36,091 nt of DNA, from contig WGDP01000129.1 in NCBI GenBank assembly GCA_015493215.1, positions 1-36,091 on the forward strand. The letters are read 5' to 3'. The notes under the pieces are model-generated. The model was not told the DNA's origin. It worked only from the letters and a program-made list of their open reading frames with translations, and ran no database searches. Made by a program: the position numbers and the translations under genes. Positions 17,159 through 25,355 of this stretch are shown here, in pieces. Within the stretch, counting starts at the first letter, position 1. Every line of letters starts with the position of its first letter. The DNA is from Bacteroidales bacterium. GTDB taxonomy: Bacteria > Bacteroidota > Bacteroidia > Bacteroidales > F082.

Positions 17159-18220
17159 TTATTTTTTTTCATAATAGCTCAGCGGCCTGAGTACCTTGTC
17201 AAAGGTGTAATACTGCATCAACACAAAATCCTGCCCGTTATTTATGGAGCCGTAAAAACGGTCTAAATCAACCGGAACAAGTTGTTCGTATGCTTTTGTA
17301 ACGGCATCCGGAAGTTTGTTTTTGTTAAACATAATTACCCGTGTGGTATCGTTTTTTACATCCACCAGAGTAACCTTATAAATGGGTTTGGTGTGTAAAA
17401 TAGAATCGATTCGTTGGGGAGGCAAAATGGCATTCAGCCTTGATTCGTAGCGTAAATCTTTAAACGAAGTTAAAAAGTTGAGCAGTTTCAGTGTATCATA
17501 GTCGGAAACAGTGGTGCCGTCGGCAAGGCGGGTAATGTTGTAATTTCCCATGGCATCAATTACCTTAACGTTGAAACTTTCGTTTGGCTTTTTGTTGTTA
17601 ATAATTTCCACCGATTTGATATCCGACAGGTTTTTATTAAAAACAACATGGCTTTTCCAATCGTCGAGTTTGGGCGAAAAGCGCACCGAAACAAATCCTC
17701 TAAACCCCGGAATATAAACAATGTAAGGATTTTCAGCTCCTTCCATAAGCATATATGTGCCAAGGTTATTTTGGGTTACATCGCCCACAAAAAACACTTT
17801 GGTTCGCTTTTCATGGTAAAAAAGCTTTACCTTGTTAAACAGGTTGATACGGGGCACATACTGATAAATTTCAACTTTAACCGATGAGCCGGCCAGCCGT
17901 TTAACCACATTGTTTCGGCTGGCTTTTGAAACAGGTGCTTTTACCTTTATTTTTTTGATGGTTTCAAGCAAAAAGTCAACCGACCGCTTATTTACAGGAA
18001 ATTTTTTATTCAATAACCAGCCGTGTTGAGTACGTTTAAGCAGCACCTCGTTTACACCGTTATCGGCCATAAAAATTTTGGTAACAGAAGCGGTATCCCG
18101 TACCGAGAAATTGGAATCCTTATCGTTTAACGTACTGGTACTGTTGTTGTTTACAGCTATAAATACCGCTATCAAGGCAATCAAAACAACGATGAGCCTG
18201 GTTTTTTTCTTTTTTAACAT
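17159..18220 (-). CDS. DUF4340 protein, third gene of the gldF-gldG operon
   Basis: 353 residues. A basic start (MLKKKKTR) precedes one transmembrane helix (LIVVLIALIAVFIAV), and a large soluble region follows, probably periplasmic. The repeated beta-rich pattern (VTKIFMADNGVNEVLLKRTQHGWLLN; SDIKSVEIINNKKPNESFNVK) fits DUF4340 (PF14238). Such proteins are often encoded after ABC-2 permease and GldG-like auxiliary genes and are thought to belong to the same complex. It starts 3 bases after gldG. Its molecular function is unknown. Confidence 0.8.
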   Translation of the reverse strand: MLKKKKTRLIVVLIALIAVFIAVNNNSTSTLNDKDSNFSVRDTASVTKIFMADNGVNEVLLKRTQHGWLLNKKFPVNKRSVDFLLETIKKIKVKAPVSKASRNNVVKRLAGSSVKVEIYQYVPRINLFNKVKLFYHEKRTKVFFVGDVTQNNLGTYMLMEGAENPYIVYIPGFRGFVSVRFSPKLDDWKSHVVFNKNLSDIKSVEIINNKKPNESFNVKVIDAMGNYNITRLADGTTVSDYDTLKLLNFLTSFKDLRYESRLNAILPPQRIDSILHTKPIYKVTLVDVKNDTTRVIMFNKNKLPDAVTKAYEQLVPVDLDRFYGSINNGQDFVLMQYYTFDKVLRPLSYYEKK

Positions 18221-18223
18221 AAG

Positions 18224-19966
18224 CTATTTTGCATATTTTTTCCTGCGAAGCCAAACAAGCAATAAGCCGGCTAAGATAACCACTAAAACGGGAACAACCA
18301 CATTTATTATTTGAATTAACAACCGGTTGTTGTTGATAAGGGTGGTATTAAGCAATCGGAGTTTTACCTCTTTTGAGCGCACTGAAATCAGCGATGCTCC
18401 GTCAGTCAGGTAGTTGATGGCGTTTAGCAAAAACTCTTTGTTACCAAAGGTTTCTTTGGTAAACTGATCGTATCCCAACGGCAGCGGATACCCTCCAGGA
18501 ATTTTAAACTGGTTACGAATTACATCGCCATCCGAAATCACAATCATGGCTGTTTTGGTACTGTGGTCTTTAAACCCAATCTCTTTTGCTTCCATCAGCG
18601 ACGGCGGAATACGGTTGTTATAAAAGGAGGTAAATGTGCCTTCCAACAGTACTGCCAGTGCTTTGGGAGGGCCTTTGTAAAGTGCTTCGTTGGGTTTTTT
18701 GCGCAGCATTGAAAGCGATATTACCGCCGGCATGGTTACCGTTCGCGAATAGTCGGAGCTTTGCAGCAACACCGTTTTTTTTACTCCCTTCACCCTGTTT
18801 GTATCGAGGCTGCTGACAAACTGCGTTTTGATGGCATTCAAGTTTCTGACAATGGGGTGTTGCGACAGCGGTGTTATCAGCGGAAAATAATACCAAGGGA
18901 AAAAACTAATCTGCGGCTGGTTACCCATCATGCCTGTTTTAAGCGGAATGGGCAGCGCGTTTAAATCCATTATCAAATCTTTGTTTAGCCGTACCCCGTA
19001 GCTAAACAGCTGATCCTGTAGTCGCAGGTTGGCATCAATGGCCACCGTTGACGGCGAGTTTTTAATGCTGTCCATCGAAGCAATTACCGGGTCAATCAAC
19101 CATAAAATTTTACCACCGTACATTAAATACTGGTCGATAATAAACTTATCCTTTTCCGAAAAAGCGGAATCGGGTTTGGCAATGATGATGGCTTTATATT
19201 TTGGAACAATTTTGTAATCGTTGTGAACCGAGTCTGTCAGATATCGTTTGGTTAAGGCGTTGATATTTTCGTTAATGGCCACTCTTTCCACAGCGTAATC
19301 CTGCTTAAGAGTTTGGGTAATATCCCACACCTCTTTTTCGTTTAGTTCGCCCTGGCCTTCAATAAAAGCAATGTGTGGTTTTTTCTTTCGGGTAATACGC
19401 TGTATGGCATTGATTAACTTAAATTCAAGGTTTTCGATGGAGTGATTCAGCACTGCTTCGGGAGGCACATTTATTTGAGCGTCCAACAGCTCAATGGGGA
19501 TTTCCTTTTGGCGATAGGTAACAATGGCACCCGGAAAAATTACCTTTTGTTCCATGCCGTTTTTTGTGTTAACCTGTAGGTTGGTGGGCTGCAACCCCTG
19601 CTCCATCAGCAATTTATAAGTGTCATTGCGTTCTTTGGCATCTTCGCTTTCCGACGGGTTTATAAATTCATACTGGATGTTTTTGTTGTATGCCCTGAAC
19701 TCATCCAGCAGCTCTTTGGTTTCGCGCCTAAGTCGTTTAAACCCTGCGGGGAAATCGCCATCAAGGTAAACCCTGAAAAAAACAATATCATTCAAATTGG
19801 CAAGAATGTTTTTGGTTGACTGCGACAGCGTATAACGTTTTTCTCCGGTAAGGTCGAACCGCGTAAACCAAACCGAGCCTGCCATTTGGGCAACCACAAT
19901 AATTGCAATTACCAACAACAGTTGAAGCTGGTTTTGCCGTCTGATATTTTTGTTGTTTTTACCCAT
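18224..19966 (-). CDS. gldG: GldG, ABC transporter auxiliary subunit
   Basis: 580 residues with an N-terminal transmembrane helix (LQLLLVIAIIVVAQMAGSVWF), a large periplasmic ABC-auxiliary region and a C-terminal helix (VVVPVLVVILAGLLLVWL). FDLTGEKRYTLSQSTKNIL and the KPHIAFIEGQGELNEKEV segment are characteristic of GldG. With GldF and the ATPase GldA it forms an ABC complex linked genetically to gliding and T9SS function in Flavobacterium, although homologues occur in non-gliding Bacteroidota. It lies 3 bases after gldF. No gldA is present in the window. Confidence 0.9.
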   Translation of the reverse strand: MGKNNKNIRRQNQLQLLLVIAIIVVAQMAGSVWFTRFDLTGEKRYTLSQSTKNILANLNDIVFFRVYLDGDFPAGFKRLRRETKELLDEFRAYNKNIQYEFINPSESEDAKERNDTYKLLMEQGLQPTNLQVNTKNGMEQKVIFPGAIVTYRQKEIPIELLDAQINVPPEAVLNHSIENLEFKLINAIQRITRKKKPHIAFIEGQGELNEKEVWDITQTLKQDYAVERVAINENINALTKRYLTDSVHNDYKIVPKYKAIIIAKPDSAFSEKDKFIIDQYLMYGGKILWLIDPVIASMDSIKNSPSTVAIDANLRLQDQLFSYGVRLNKDLIMDLNALPIPLKTGMMGNQPQISFFPWYYFPLITPLSQHPIVRNLNAIKTQFVSSLDTNRVKGVKKTVLLQSSDYSRTVTMPAVISLSMLRKKPNEALYKGPPKALAVLLEGTFTSFYNNRIPPSLMEAKEIGFKDHSTKTAMIVISDGDVIRNQFKIPGGYPLPLGYDQFTKETFGNKEFLLNAINYLTDGASLISVRSKEVKLRLLNTTLINNNRLLIQIINVVVPVLVVILAGLLLVWLRRKKYAK

Positions 19967-19969
19967 TGC

Positions 19970-20701
19970 CTACCATTTTCTAACTGAGAGTGAAAACTTT
20001 GTTAAAAATAAAAACAGGCCGATTACACTGAAAAAATAGATCAGGTCGCGCGTATCAACCACCCCGCGGCTGATGGAGCTGTAATGATCGGAAATACCCA
20101 GCGATTTAATAAAAAGGTCGATGTTGCCAAACCATTCCAACGAGTAAATAAATTCAAACCCGAGGTACATAAAAGCACTGATAATAACTGCCAGCACAAA
20201 CGAAACCACCGGGTTGTCGGAAACTGCGGAAGCAAAAATGCCGATGGATGCAAAAACAGCCCCCAACAAAAACAGTCCGATAAACGAACCCCAAAAGCCT
20301 CCCGAGTCGATGTTTCCGGGCGGAATACCCAGTTTATAAACGGTAACGTAATAAATTAATGTGGGAATTAACGAAAACAAAACCAGCACAATGGCCGCAA
20401 GGTATTTAGCCCAAATAATTTGAAAGTCGGACAGCGGACGGGTAAACAACAGTTCGATGGTGCCACTTTTGCGCTCATCGGCAAACAGGCGCATGGTTAC
20501 CGCAGGCACCAAGAACAAAAACACAAACGGCCCAATGATAAACAGCCCGTCAAGATTGGCATAACCGTAATCTAAAATATTTGATTCGGAAGGGATTACC
20601 CACAAAAACAGCCCTGTAATGGCAAGAAATATAATAATAACTATATAACCTGTCAGCGAACTTAAAAAACTACGTATCTCCTTAAGAAATAATGCCCACA
20701 T
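19970..20701 (-). CDS. gldF: GldF, ABC-2-type permease
   Basis: 243 residues with six transmembrane segments. The ABC-2 permease signature MRLFADERKSGTIELLFTRPLSDFQIIWAKYLAA follows the second helix. Length and arrangement match GldF, the permease partner of GldG. It is first in an operon with gldG and the DUF4340 gene, with 3-base gaps throughout. A TATTTTTG box lies upstream. The ATPase must be encoded elsewhere. Confidence 0.9.
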   Translation of the reverse strand: MWALFLKEIRSFLSSLTGYIVIIIFLAITGLFLWVIPSESNILDYGYANLDGLFIIGPFVFLFLVPAVTMRLFADERKSGTIELLFTRPLSDFQIIWAKYLAAIVLVLFSLIPTLIYYVTVYKLGIPPGNIDSGGFWGSFIGLFLLGAVFASIGIFASAVSDNPVVSFVLAVIISAFMYLGFEFIYSLEWFGNIDLFIKSLGISDHYSSISRGVVDTRDLIYFFSVIGLFLFLTKFSLSVRKW

Positions 20702-20724
20702 TCCCGTTTGTTTTTTTGGAAAAG

Positions 20725-20732
20725 CAAAAATA
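20725..20732 (-). promoter_or_regulatory. Candidate -7 box for gldF
   Basis: The minus strand reads TATTTTTG, matching TAnnTTTG, 24 bases upstream of the gldF ATG. No -33 TTTG is visible at the right distance. Confidence 0.35.
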
Positions 20733-20828
20733 AGAACTTTTGCCTGTAATGGCGTTAAAAGGTGTTAAGATGTGGTGTTATTGTGTAAGGTGCCTCCAAT
20801 GAGTTGCTCATCATAACCTAAGCTCCCT

Positions 20829-20969
20829 AAGCTCTTTCGGGTTTGCAACCCGAAAGAAAAGTAATCTAAGCTCTTTCGGGCTTGTAACCCGAAAGAAAAG
20901 TAATATCAAGTCATTCGGGTTTGCCCGCCCGTGTCGAAGCACATTCGGACGGGTAAACCCGAACGAGCG
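20829..20969. repeat. Second cluster of REP-like palindromes
   Basis: Three copies fill most of the gap between divergent gldF and the PepSY-like gene: short forms at 20829-20857 and 20868-20896 (AAGCTCTTTCGGGTTTGCAA plus its complementary half) and a long form at 20912-20969 ending in AACCCGAACGAGCG. The layout matches the cluster at 988-1321, including one long form with a G+C-rich centre, but the arms read CGGGTT/AACCCG instead of CAGGTT/AACCTG. The remaining sequence of 20702-21076 holds only the two divergent promoters. Confidence 0.8.
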
Positions 20970-21076
20970 TATTGACTTAACACAAGATTTTTTCATCCGG
21001 AACCCTTCTCTTCAAAATTCCTTTAGAATCAGGTTTTATACTTGCAGCATTATTGTAAACCTAAAATTTTAAAGCA

Positions 21077-21565
21077 ATGAAAAAATTAATGATTTTAATG
21101 GTGTTTATCAGCACTATGGCATTTACTGCCTGCGGACAAAAAGAGCATGTACCTGCAAACGTAAAAACAGCCTTCTCTCAAAAATTTCCTGACGCAAAAA
21201 AGGTAAACTGGGACAAAGAAAATGCCCATGAGTGGGAAGCAGAATTTAAAATGAACGGCAAAGCGTACTCAGCCAACTTCGCCACTGATGGTACCTGGAA
21301 AGAGACCGAATACAGAGTAAAAAGTTCCGAGCTTCCTGCAGCTGTGAAGTCAACTTTGAAAAGTGAATTCAAAGGATACGACCTTGAAAAAGCTGAAGTA
21401 TCGGAAACGCCCGAAGGAAAAGTTTTTGAAATGAAAATTGAAAACGACGACCACGACATGGAAGTGGTAATGGACGGCAATGGTAAAGTGCTGAAAAAAG
21501 AATCGAAAAAGGAGAATGATGAAGAGGGTGACAATGAGAATGACGAAGAAGGTGACAACGATTAA
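21077..21565 (+). CDS. PepSY-like lipoprotein with acidic tail
   Basis: 162 residues. A lipoprotein signal (MKKLMILMVFISTMAFTAC) predicts lipidation at Cys19. Two tandem PepSY-like units follow (VPANVKTAFSQKFPDAKKVNWDKE ... ; LPAAVKSTLKSEFKGYDLEKAEV ...), the arrangement of the PF11396 'putative beta-lactamase-inhibitor-like, PepSY-like' family common in Bacteroidota. The function of these proteins is unknown. The C-terminus is a perfect two-copy repeat of ENDEEGDN encoded by a 24-bp tandem duplication at 21512-21559. It is followed directly by a strong terminator, so it is probably monocistronic. Confidence 0.88.
   Translation: MKKLMILMVFISTMAFTACGQKEHVPANVKTAFSQKFPDAKKVNWDKENAHEWEAEFKMNGKAYSANFATDGTWKETEYRVKSSELPAAVKSTLKSEFKGYDLEKAEVSETPEGKVFEMKIENDDHDMEVVMDGNGKVLKKESKKENDEEGDNENDEEGDND
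21512..21559 (+). repeat. 24-bp tandem duplication encoding ENDEEGDN twice
   Basis: Codons at 21512-21535 and 21536-21559 encode the same eight residues with three synonymous third-base differences. This indicates duplication followed by drift with the protein sequence kept. Confidence 0.85.
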
Positions 21566-21573
21566 CAAAAAAC

Positions 21574-21606
21574 GGGCTTTGTGTTTACAGCGCAAAGCCC
21601 TTTTTT
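21574..21606 (+). terminator. Rho-independent terminator after the PepSY-like gene
   Basis: GGGCTTTGTG (21574-21583) pairs with CGCAAAGCCC (21591-21600) with one wobble, followed by six Ts. It lies 9 bases past the stop codon. Confidence 0.88.
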
Positions 21607-21631
21607 AATAAACTTACATTTTGCTATACAT

Positions 21632-21664
21632 AACCAAACCTTTTTAATCGTTGTTTATCTTATT
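21632..21664 (+). promoter_or_regulatory. Weaker copy of the ECF-like promoter, upstream of the TetR-like gene
   Basis: AACCAAACCTTTTT followed by ATCTTATT, with exactly 17 bases between the AAC at 21637-21639 and the ATC at 21657. The same AAC-N17-ATCTT spacing occurs at 24745-24777 and 31138-31170. The -35 side matches 6 of 8 bases of CACCCAAC. The leader before ATG 21690 would be short. Confidence 0.4.
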
Positions 21665-21689
21665 ACTACAAATAAAAAGATAAAAAAAG

Positions 21690-22223
21690 ATGAGACAAGT
21701 ATCACACTACAGCATGCCCTTTAGTGGCAATATTACCAAACGCATATACAATTCAGGTATTAGCATGCAGGCAATTGAAAAGTGGAACAGCTTGCAGGTT
21801 ACCATTGATTTAGCACTATGTAGAACAGAAAAAAATGCCATCGACACGTTGCTTTATATAAGCAGGGAATTTGCTGACCATCGAAAATATCATTTTACAA
21901 ATTTTAATGATGATGACAGAATACGGCAAATTAATATTGATAATTTTACCCAACGCGTTGAATTTGTTAAAAAAGGAATATTGATGAATTTTATCCTCGG
22001 GCAAAAACAGGGTATCTATCGGAATGATATAAGCCCGGAGCTGGTTAGCAGAGCTTACGCCAAACGAATGATGGATTTACACAACACCAAAATCTTTCCA
22101 TCGCAAAGACTTACATATCAAATAATTTACAAAATAATGTTTGAAGACTTTATAAAAAGTATTTGCACCGAAAAAGGGTTAAAATATTATAATAATATTA
22201 TTAAAAGCAAGGAAAATAATTGA
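21690..22223 (+). CDS. TetR-like ligand-domain protein without a DNA-binding domain
   Basis: 177 residues. The C-terminal ~100 (VKKGILMNFILGQKQGIYRNDISPELVSR ... HNTKIFPSQRLTYQIIYKIMFEDF ... CTEKGLKYYNNII) match the C-terminal domain of Bacteroidota TetR/AcrR regulators, including the G-x-(Y/F)-R, IFP and TEKGL landmarks. The ~50-residue N-terminal TetR helix-turn-helix is absent: the protein begins MRQVSHYSMPFSGNITKRIYNSG, which does not fit it, and no such domain is seen upstream. It could be a sensor subunit that pairs with a full TetR protein, or a relic. The assignment rests on recognised motifs, not a search. Confidence 0.6.
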   Translation: MRQVSHYSMPFSGNITKRIYNSGISMQAIEKWNSLQVTIDLALCRTEKNAIDTLLYISREFADHRKYHFTNFNDDDRIRQINIDNFTQRVEFVKKGILMNFILGQKQGIYRNDISPELVSRAYAKRMMDLHNTKIFPSQRLTYQIIYKIMFEDFIKSICTEKGLKYYNNIIKSKENN

Positions 22224-22328
22224 AACGTTTACCCTGATAAACCTTTTCGGCTTTGCTGTGCCAGGCTTTATATTAATGAAAAGCTAAAGATATTTTTAAA
22301 TAATTTCAAACCCATAAAATTTAGCAAC

Positions 22329-23759
22329 ATGAAAACTGTTCTTTTAATTATTTTACCGTTCTTTTTAGGTGCTGCAGCCTGTGCACAATCAATTATTAAA
22401 GGGCCTTATTTGTTATACCCCAACAGCAATACAGCCATGACGGTGATGTGGCAAACTGATACGCAGGCCAATTCAACCTTTTATTGGGGAACCACTCAAA
22501 GCTACGGGAATTCAACTCCCGTTTCCGAATTTGGCAACGACCATCAGTTTAAATATACGCTTCAGGGTTTGATTCCCGCGCAAAAATATTATTACAAGGT
22601 TGAGGTTGGCAGCATGATAAAAACCGGTAGCTTTATAACTGCGCCAAATGCCAATAAACAAAACCTGACCTTTTATATTTATGGCGACACAAGGGCACAT
22701 CCCGAAGTACAAAACAATGTAACAGGCCGAATTTTAACCGAAATAAACAACAACCCCTCTTCTCAAACTTTTTGCCTTATTACAGGCGATTGTGTTACAC
22801 ACGGACGAACCGAAAACGATTGGCAAAATCAGTTTTTTAATGCCGCCTATTCAAATAACGAATCTTTAAAATCTAAAATTCCTTACATTTTGGCTCGTGG
22901 TAATCACGAAAATTATAACACAAATTATAATAGTGGCTATGCTTCAATATTTTACAAATATTGGCCATACAATTTTGCAAGCAATTCAACCAACGGCGAC
23001 GATATGTATTACAGCTTTGATTACGGCCCTGTTCATATTGCTGTTGTTGACCAATACGATAATGGAAGCTATAGTCCTGCCAAACTAAGTTCCGTTCAAT
23101 TAAACTGGTTGCAAAACGACCTTGCTTTTTCTAACAAAACATGGAAATTTATATTATTGCACGAACCCGGCTGGTCAGCAAAATACACCTCAAGAGAACA
23201 TGGCAACAATATCGATGTACAAAACAACATACAACCGCTTTGCATGCAGTATGATGTAAAAGCCGTATTTGGCGGGCACAATCATTATTACGCACATTGT
23301 AAGGTAGATAGCGTAAATCATTTTACCCTTGGCGGTGGTGGTGCACCTTTATATAATCCGTCGCATACTTCCGGGGGCGTTATTGTTTATGCCGAAGCAA
23401 CCTATCATTTTATGAAAGTTCAAATAACGGGGGATACCGCTGTTTTAACTGCAATTAAACCTGATGGCAGCATTATTGAAACAACCAATTTGCATATACC
23501 CACCTCCGGTTTAAATGAAAATATTGCTGATAAAATTAAAGTCTATCCCAATCCGTCTGACGGTATTATTAACATACAATTTTCCGGATTTTCAAATGCT
23601 GATTTGCATCTTTATGATATGTCGGGGCGTGAAGTTTTAAGTAAAAAAATTACCTCAAATACCAATAAAATTAACCTGAGTAATTTTAATAAAGGCGTTT
23701 ATGTTATAGCTGTTAGTGCTGATAATCAGATTATCCGGAAGAAGATAGTTTTAAAATAA
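22329..23759 (+). CDS. T9SS-secreted purple-acid-phosphatase-like metallophosphoesterase
   Basis: 476 residues. A signal peptide (MKTVLLIILPFFLGAAACAQ) leads to a fibronectin-like N-terminal domain (~22-105; GPYLLYPNSNTAMTVMWQTD), then a calcineurin-type catalytic domain. Metal-site motifs are complete: GDTR (Asp120), GDCVTHG (Asp154), GNHE (Asn192, His193), LLHEP (His278) and GGHNHYYAH (His317, His319). The last ~75 residues (KVYPNPSDGIINIQF ... FNKGVYVIAVSADNQIIRKKIVLK) are a type A T9SS sorting domain. It is therefore a cell-surface or released phosphatase, probably scavenging phosphate from organic esters. No Pho-box-like regulatory site was noticed. Confidence 0.93.
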   Translation: MKTVLLIILPFFLGAAACAQSIIKGPYLLYPNSNTAMTVMWQTDTQANSTFYWGTTQSYGNSTPVSEFGNDHQFKYTLQGLIPAQKYYYKVEVGSMIKTGSFITAPNANKQNLTFYIYGDTRAHPEVQNNVTGRILTEINNNPSSQTFCLITGDCVTHGRTENDWQNQFFNAAYSNNESLKSKIPYILARGNHENYNTNYNSGYASIFYKYWPYNFASNSTNGDDMYYSFDYGPVHIAVVDQYDNGSYSPAKLSSVQLNWLQNDLAFSNKTWKFILLHEPGWSAKYTSREHGNNIDVQNNIQPLCMQYDVKAVFGGHNHYYAHCKVDSVNHFTLGGGGAPLYNPSHTSGGVIVYAEATYHFMKVQITGDTAVLTAIKPDGSIIETTNLHIPTSGLNENIADKIKVYPNPSDGIINIQFSGFSNADLHLYDMSGREVLSKKITSNTNKINLSNFNKGVYVIAVSADNQIIRKKIVLK

Positions 23760-23828
23760 GAGACACGGGATTGTAATAAAATACAAGTGTTTTTTAATTC
23801 CTTTGATGTTAGTGATAAATCGTATTAT

Positions 23829-24608
23829 ATGAGTGAAAATCCAAATATGGAAAAAACAAACAAAGTTGCTGAAATAACATTAATTTTTTGGTTAATGAAA
23901 ATTGTGGCAACAACTTTGGGAGAAACTTTTGGAGATTATTTATCAATGACTTTGAATCTTGGTTATTTAACCGGGATTATTGTAACGCTTGCTTTCTTTT
24001 TAGTTGTGCTTTTTATTCAGCTGCAAACCAAAAAGTATATTCCTGTTTTTTACTGGTTGGTAATTGTAGCAACAACAACATTGGGAACTGAAATATCAGA
24101 CTTTCTCGACAGGAGTTTACATTTGGGATATACTTTGGGAAGTTTGGTTCTGTTTTCCGGATTGATATCAGTTTTAACCCTTTGGAACAGAAAATTTAAG
24201 TCTTTAAGCGTTTATCCTATTTTTGATAAAAACAAAGAAACTTATTATTGGATTGCAATTTTATTTTCCAACAGCTTAGGTACCGCATTTGGAGACTTTT
24301 TGAGCGACGTAGTTGGCTTGAGTTATCTTGTTGGAGCAATGGTTACTGCCGGAATAATAATAGTGGTTGTTTTACTACACTATTACACAAAAATAAATCA
24401 GATCGTATTATTTTGGATAGCATTTGTTTTTACCCGACCCTTTGGTGCAACGTTTGGCGACTTTTTAACAAAACCACTTTCAAAAGGAGGATTAGAACTT
24501 GGGACGTTATTTTCAACATTAGTGTCAGTTGGGATTTTAGCCATTTTTATTATCATTTCACACAGAAAAAATAATACTGCAACTATTAAATTAACTAATA
24601 TGGGTTAA
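23829..24608 (+). CDS. DUF347 repeat membrane protein (COG4705)
   Basis: 259 residues from ATG 23829. The protein is four tandem two-helix units, each opening with a related motif: ATTLGETFGDYL, ATTTLGTEISDFL, SNSLGTAFGDFL and TRPFGATFGDFL, the (T/S)-x-G-x-x-x-(G/S)-D pattern of DUF347 (PF03988). Eight transmembrane helices are expected. The family is uncharacterised; the conserved polar residues within membrane segments suggest transport of a small ion or molecule. A longer frame from GTG 23787 exists, but ATG 23829 gives a normal cytoplasmic start (MSENPNMEKTNKVAEITL). Confidence 0.85.
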   Translation: MSENPNMEKTNKVAEITLIFWLMKIVATTLGETFGDYLSMTLNLGYLTGIIVTLAFFLVVLFIQLQTKKYIPVFYWLVIVATTTLGTEISDFLDRSLHLGYTLGSLVLFSGLISVLTLWNRKFKSLSVYPIFDKNKETYYWIAILFSNSLGTAFGDFLSDVVGLSYLVGAMVTAGIIIVVVLLHYYTKINQIVLFWIAFVFTRPFGATFGDFLTKPLSKGGLELGTLFSTLVSVGILAIFIIISHRKNNTATIKLTNMG

Positions 24609-24744
24609 AAACCTACCATAATAGTTTATAAAGCAAACTCCACACATCATCTATAGATAATTGAAGAAATAGAGCTTTTGTCAATCTTTTCTAATTGACG
24701 ATGAAACTTTATATTTCCTTTAGAATTGACATTTATTTTTATCG

Positions 24745-24777
24745 CACCCAACTTTTTTTTAAGTAACAAATCTTTAT
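24745..24777 (+). promoter_or_regulatory. Candidate ECF sigma-dependent promoter of the sigma/barrel operon
   Basis: CACCCAACTTTTTTTT at 24745-24760, nine bases, then ATCTTTAT at 24770-24777. The same two blocks with the same spacing occur upstream of the barrel gene at 31138-31170. An AAC-containing -35 and a -10 about 17 bases further on are typical of ECF promoters. The -10 block ends only five bases before the sigma ATG, so the transcript would be nearly leaderless. Confidence 0.6.
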
Positions 24778-24782
24778 TATAG

Positions 24783-25355
24783 ATGCCGGGACATGAGCAC
24801 AATTACAAGAGACTTGTAAAAAAATGTATTAAAGGAGATGCCAAAGCACAAAAGATGCTTTATGATGTGCTATCGCCTAAAATGCTTAGCGTTTGCTTTC
24901 GGTATGCACGTAATAAAACTGATGCAGAAGATATATTTCAGTCGGGCTGGCTTAAAATATTTGAAAAACTCCATCAGTTAAAAAATGCAGATTTAATTGA
25001 GTGGTGGATGAAAAAGATATTTGTTAACGAAGCCTTGCAGTTTTATAATAAAACAAAACGAATTTCTTTTACCAGCGATGAATACATGCTTGAGCAGGAG
25101 AATAACAGTGACATAAGAATAATTCATGATTTTCACCACGATCAAATAACAAAGTTGATTCAGGATTTGCCTAATAAAATGCGAATGGTATTTAACTTGT
25201 ACATAATCGAGGGGTTTTCGCATAAAGAGATTGCAGAAATGATGAATGTTACGGAGGGTACTACCAAGTCGAACTTGCATGATGCAAGAAAAATCCTTCA
25301 AAAAAAAATACGGCTGCTAAATGCTGAAGCATTTCAAAAATCGAACGGCGCATGA
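24783..25355 (+). CDS. ECF-type RNA polymerase sigma factor
   Basis: 190 residues, standard for ECF factors. Region 2 is clear (CIKGDAKAQKMLYDVLSPKMLSVCFRYARNKTDAEDIFQSGWLKIFEKL, ~15-62), and region 4 follows (IQDLPNKMRMVFNLYIIEGFSHKEIAEMMNVTEGTTKSNLHDARKIL, ~126-172) with its recognition helix. There is no extra C-terminal domain. The stop overlaps the start of the barrel-fusion gene by four bases (ATGA), the layout of a sigma/anti-sigma pair. An element shared with the promoter region of a downstream envelope gene lies immediately upstream, suggesting autoregulation. The start is fixed by the distance to region 2. Confidence 0.93.
   Translation: MPGHEHNYKRLVKKCIKGDAKAQKMLYDVLSPKMLSVCFRYARNKTDAEDIFQSGWLKIFEKLHQLKNADLIEWWMKKIFVNEALQFYNKTKRISFTSDEYMLEQENNSDIRIIHDFHHDQITKLIQDLPNKMRMVFNLYIIEGFSHKEIAEMMNVTEGTTKSNLHDARKILQKKIRLLNAEAFQKSNGA

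Noticed and set aside
20811-20996. 61-codon minus-strand frame in the gldF upstream region
   Set aside because: It is the translated second palindrome cluster, with no start context or family resemblance.
23787-23828. GTG start extending the DUF347 protein by 14 residues
   Set aside because: The extension does not resemble the family, and ATG 23829 gives a normal cytoplasmic N-terminus.
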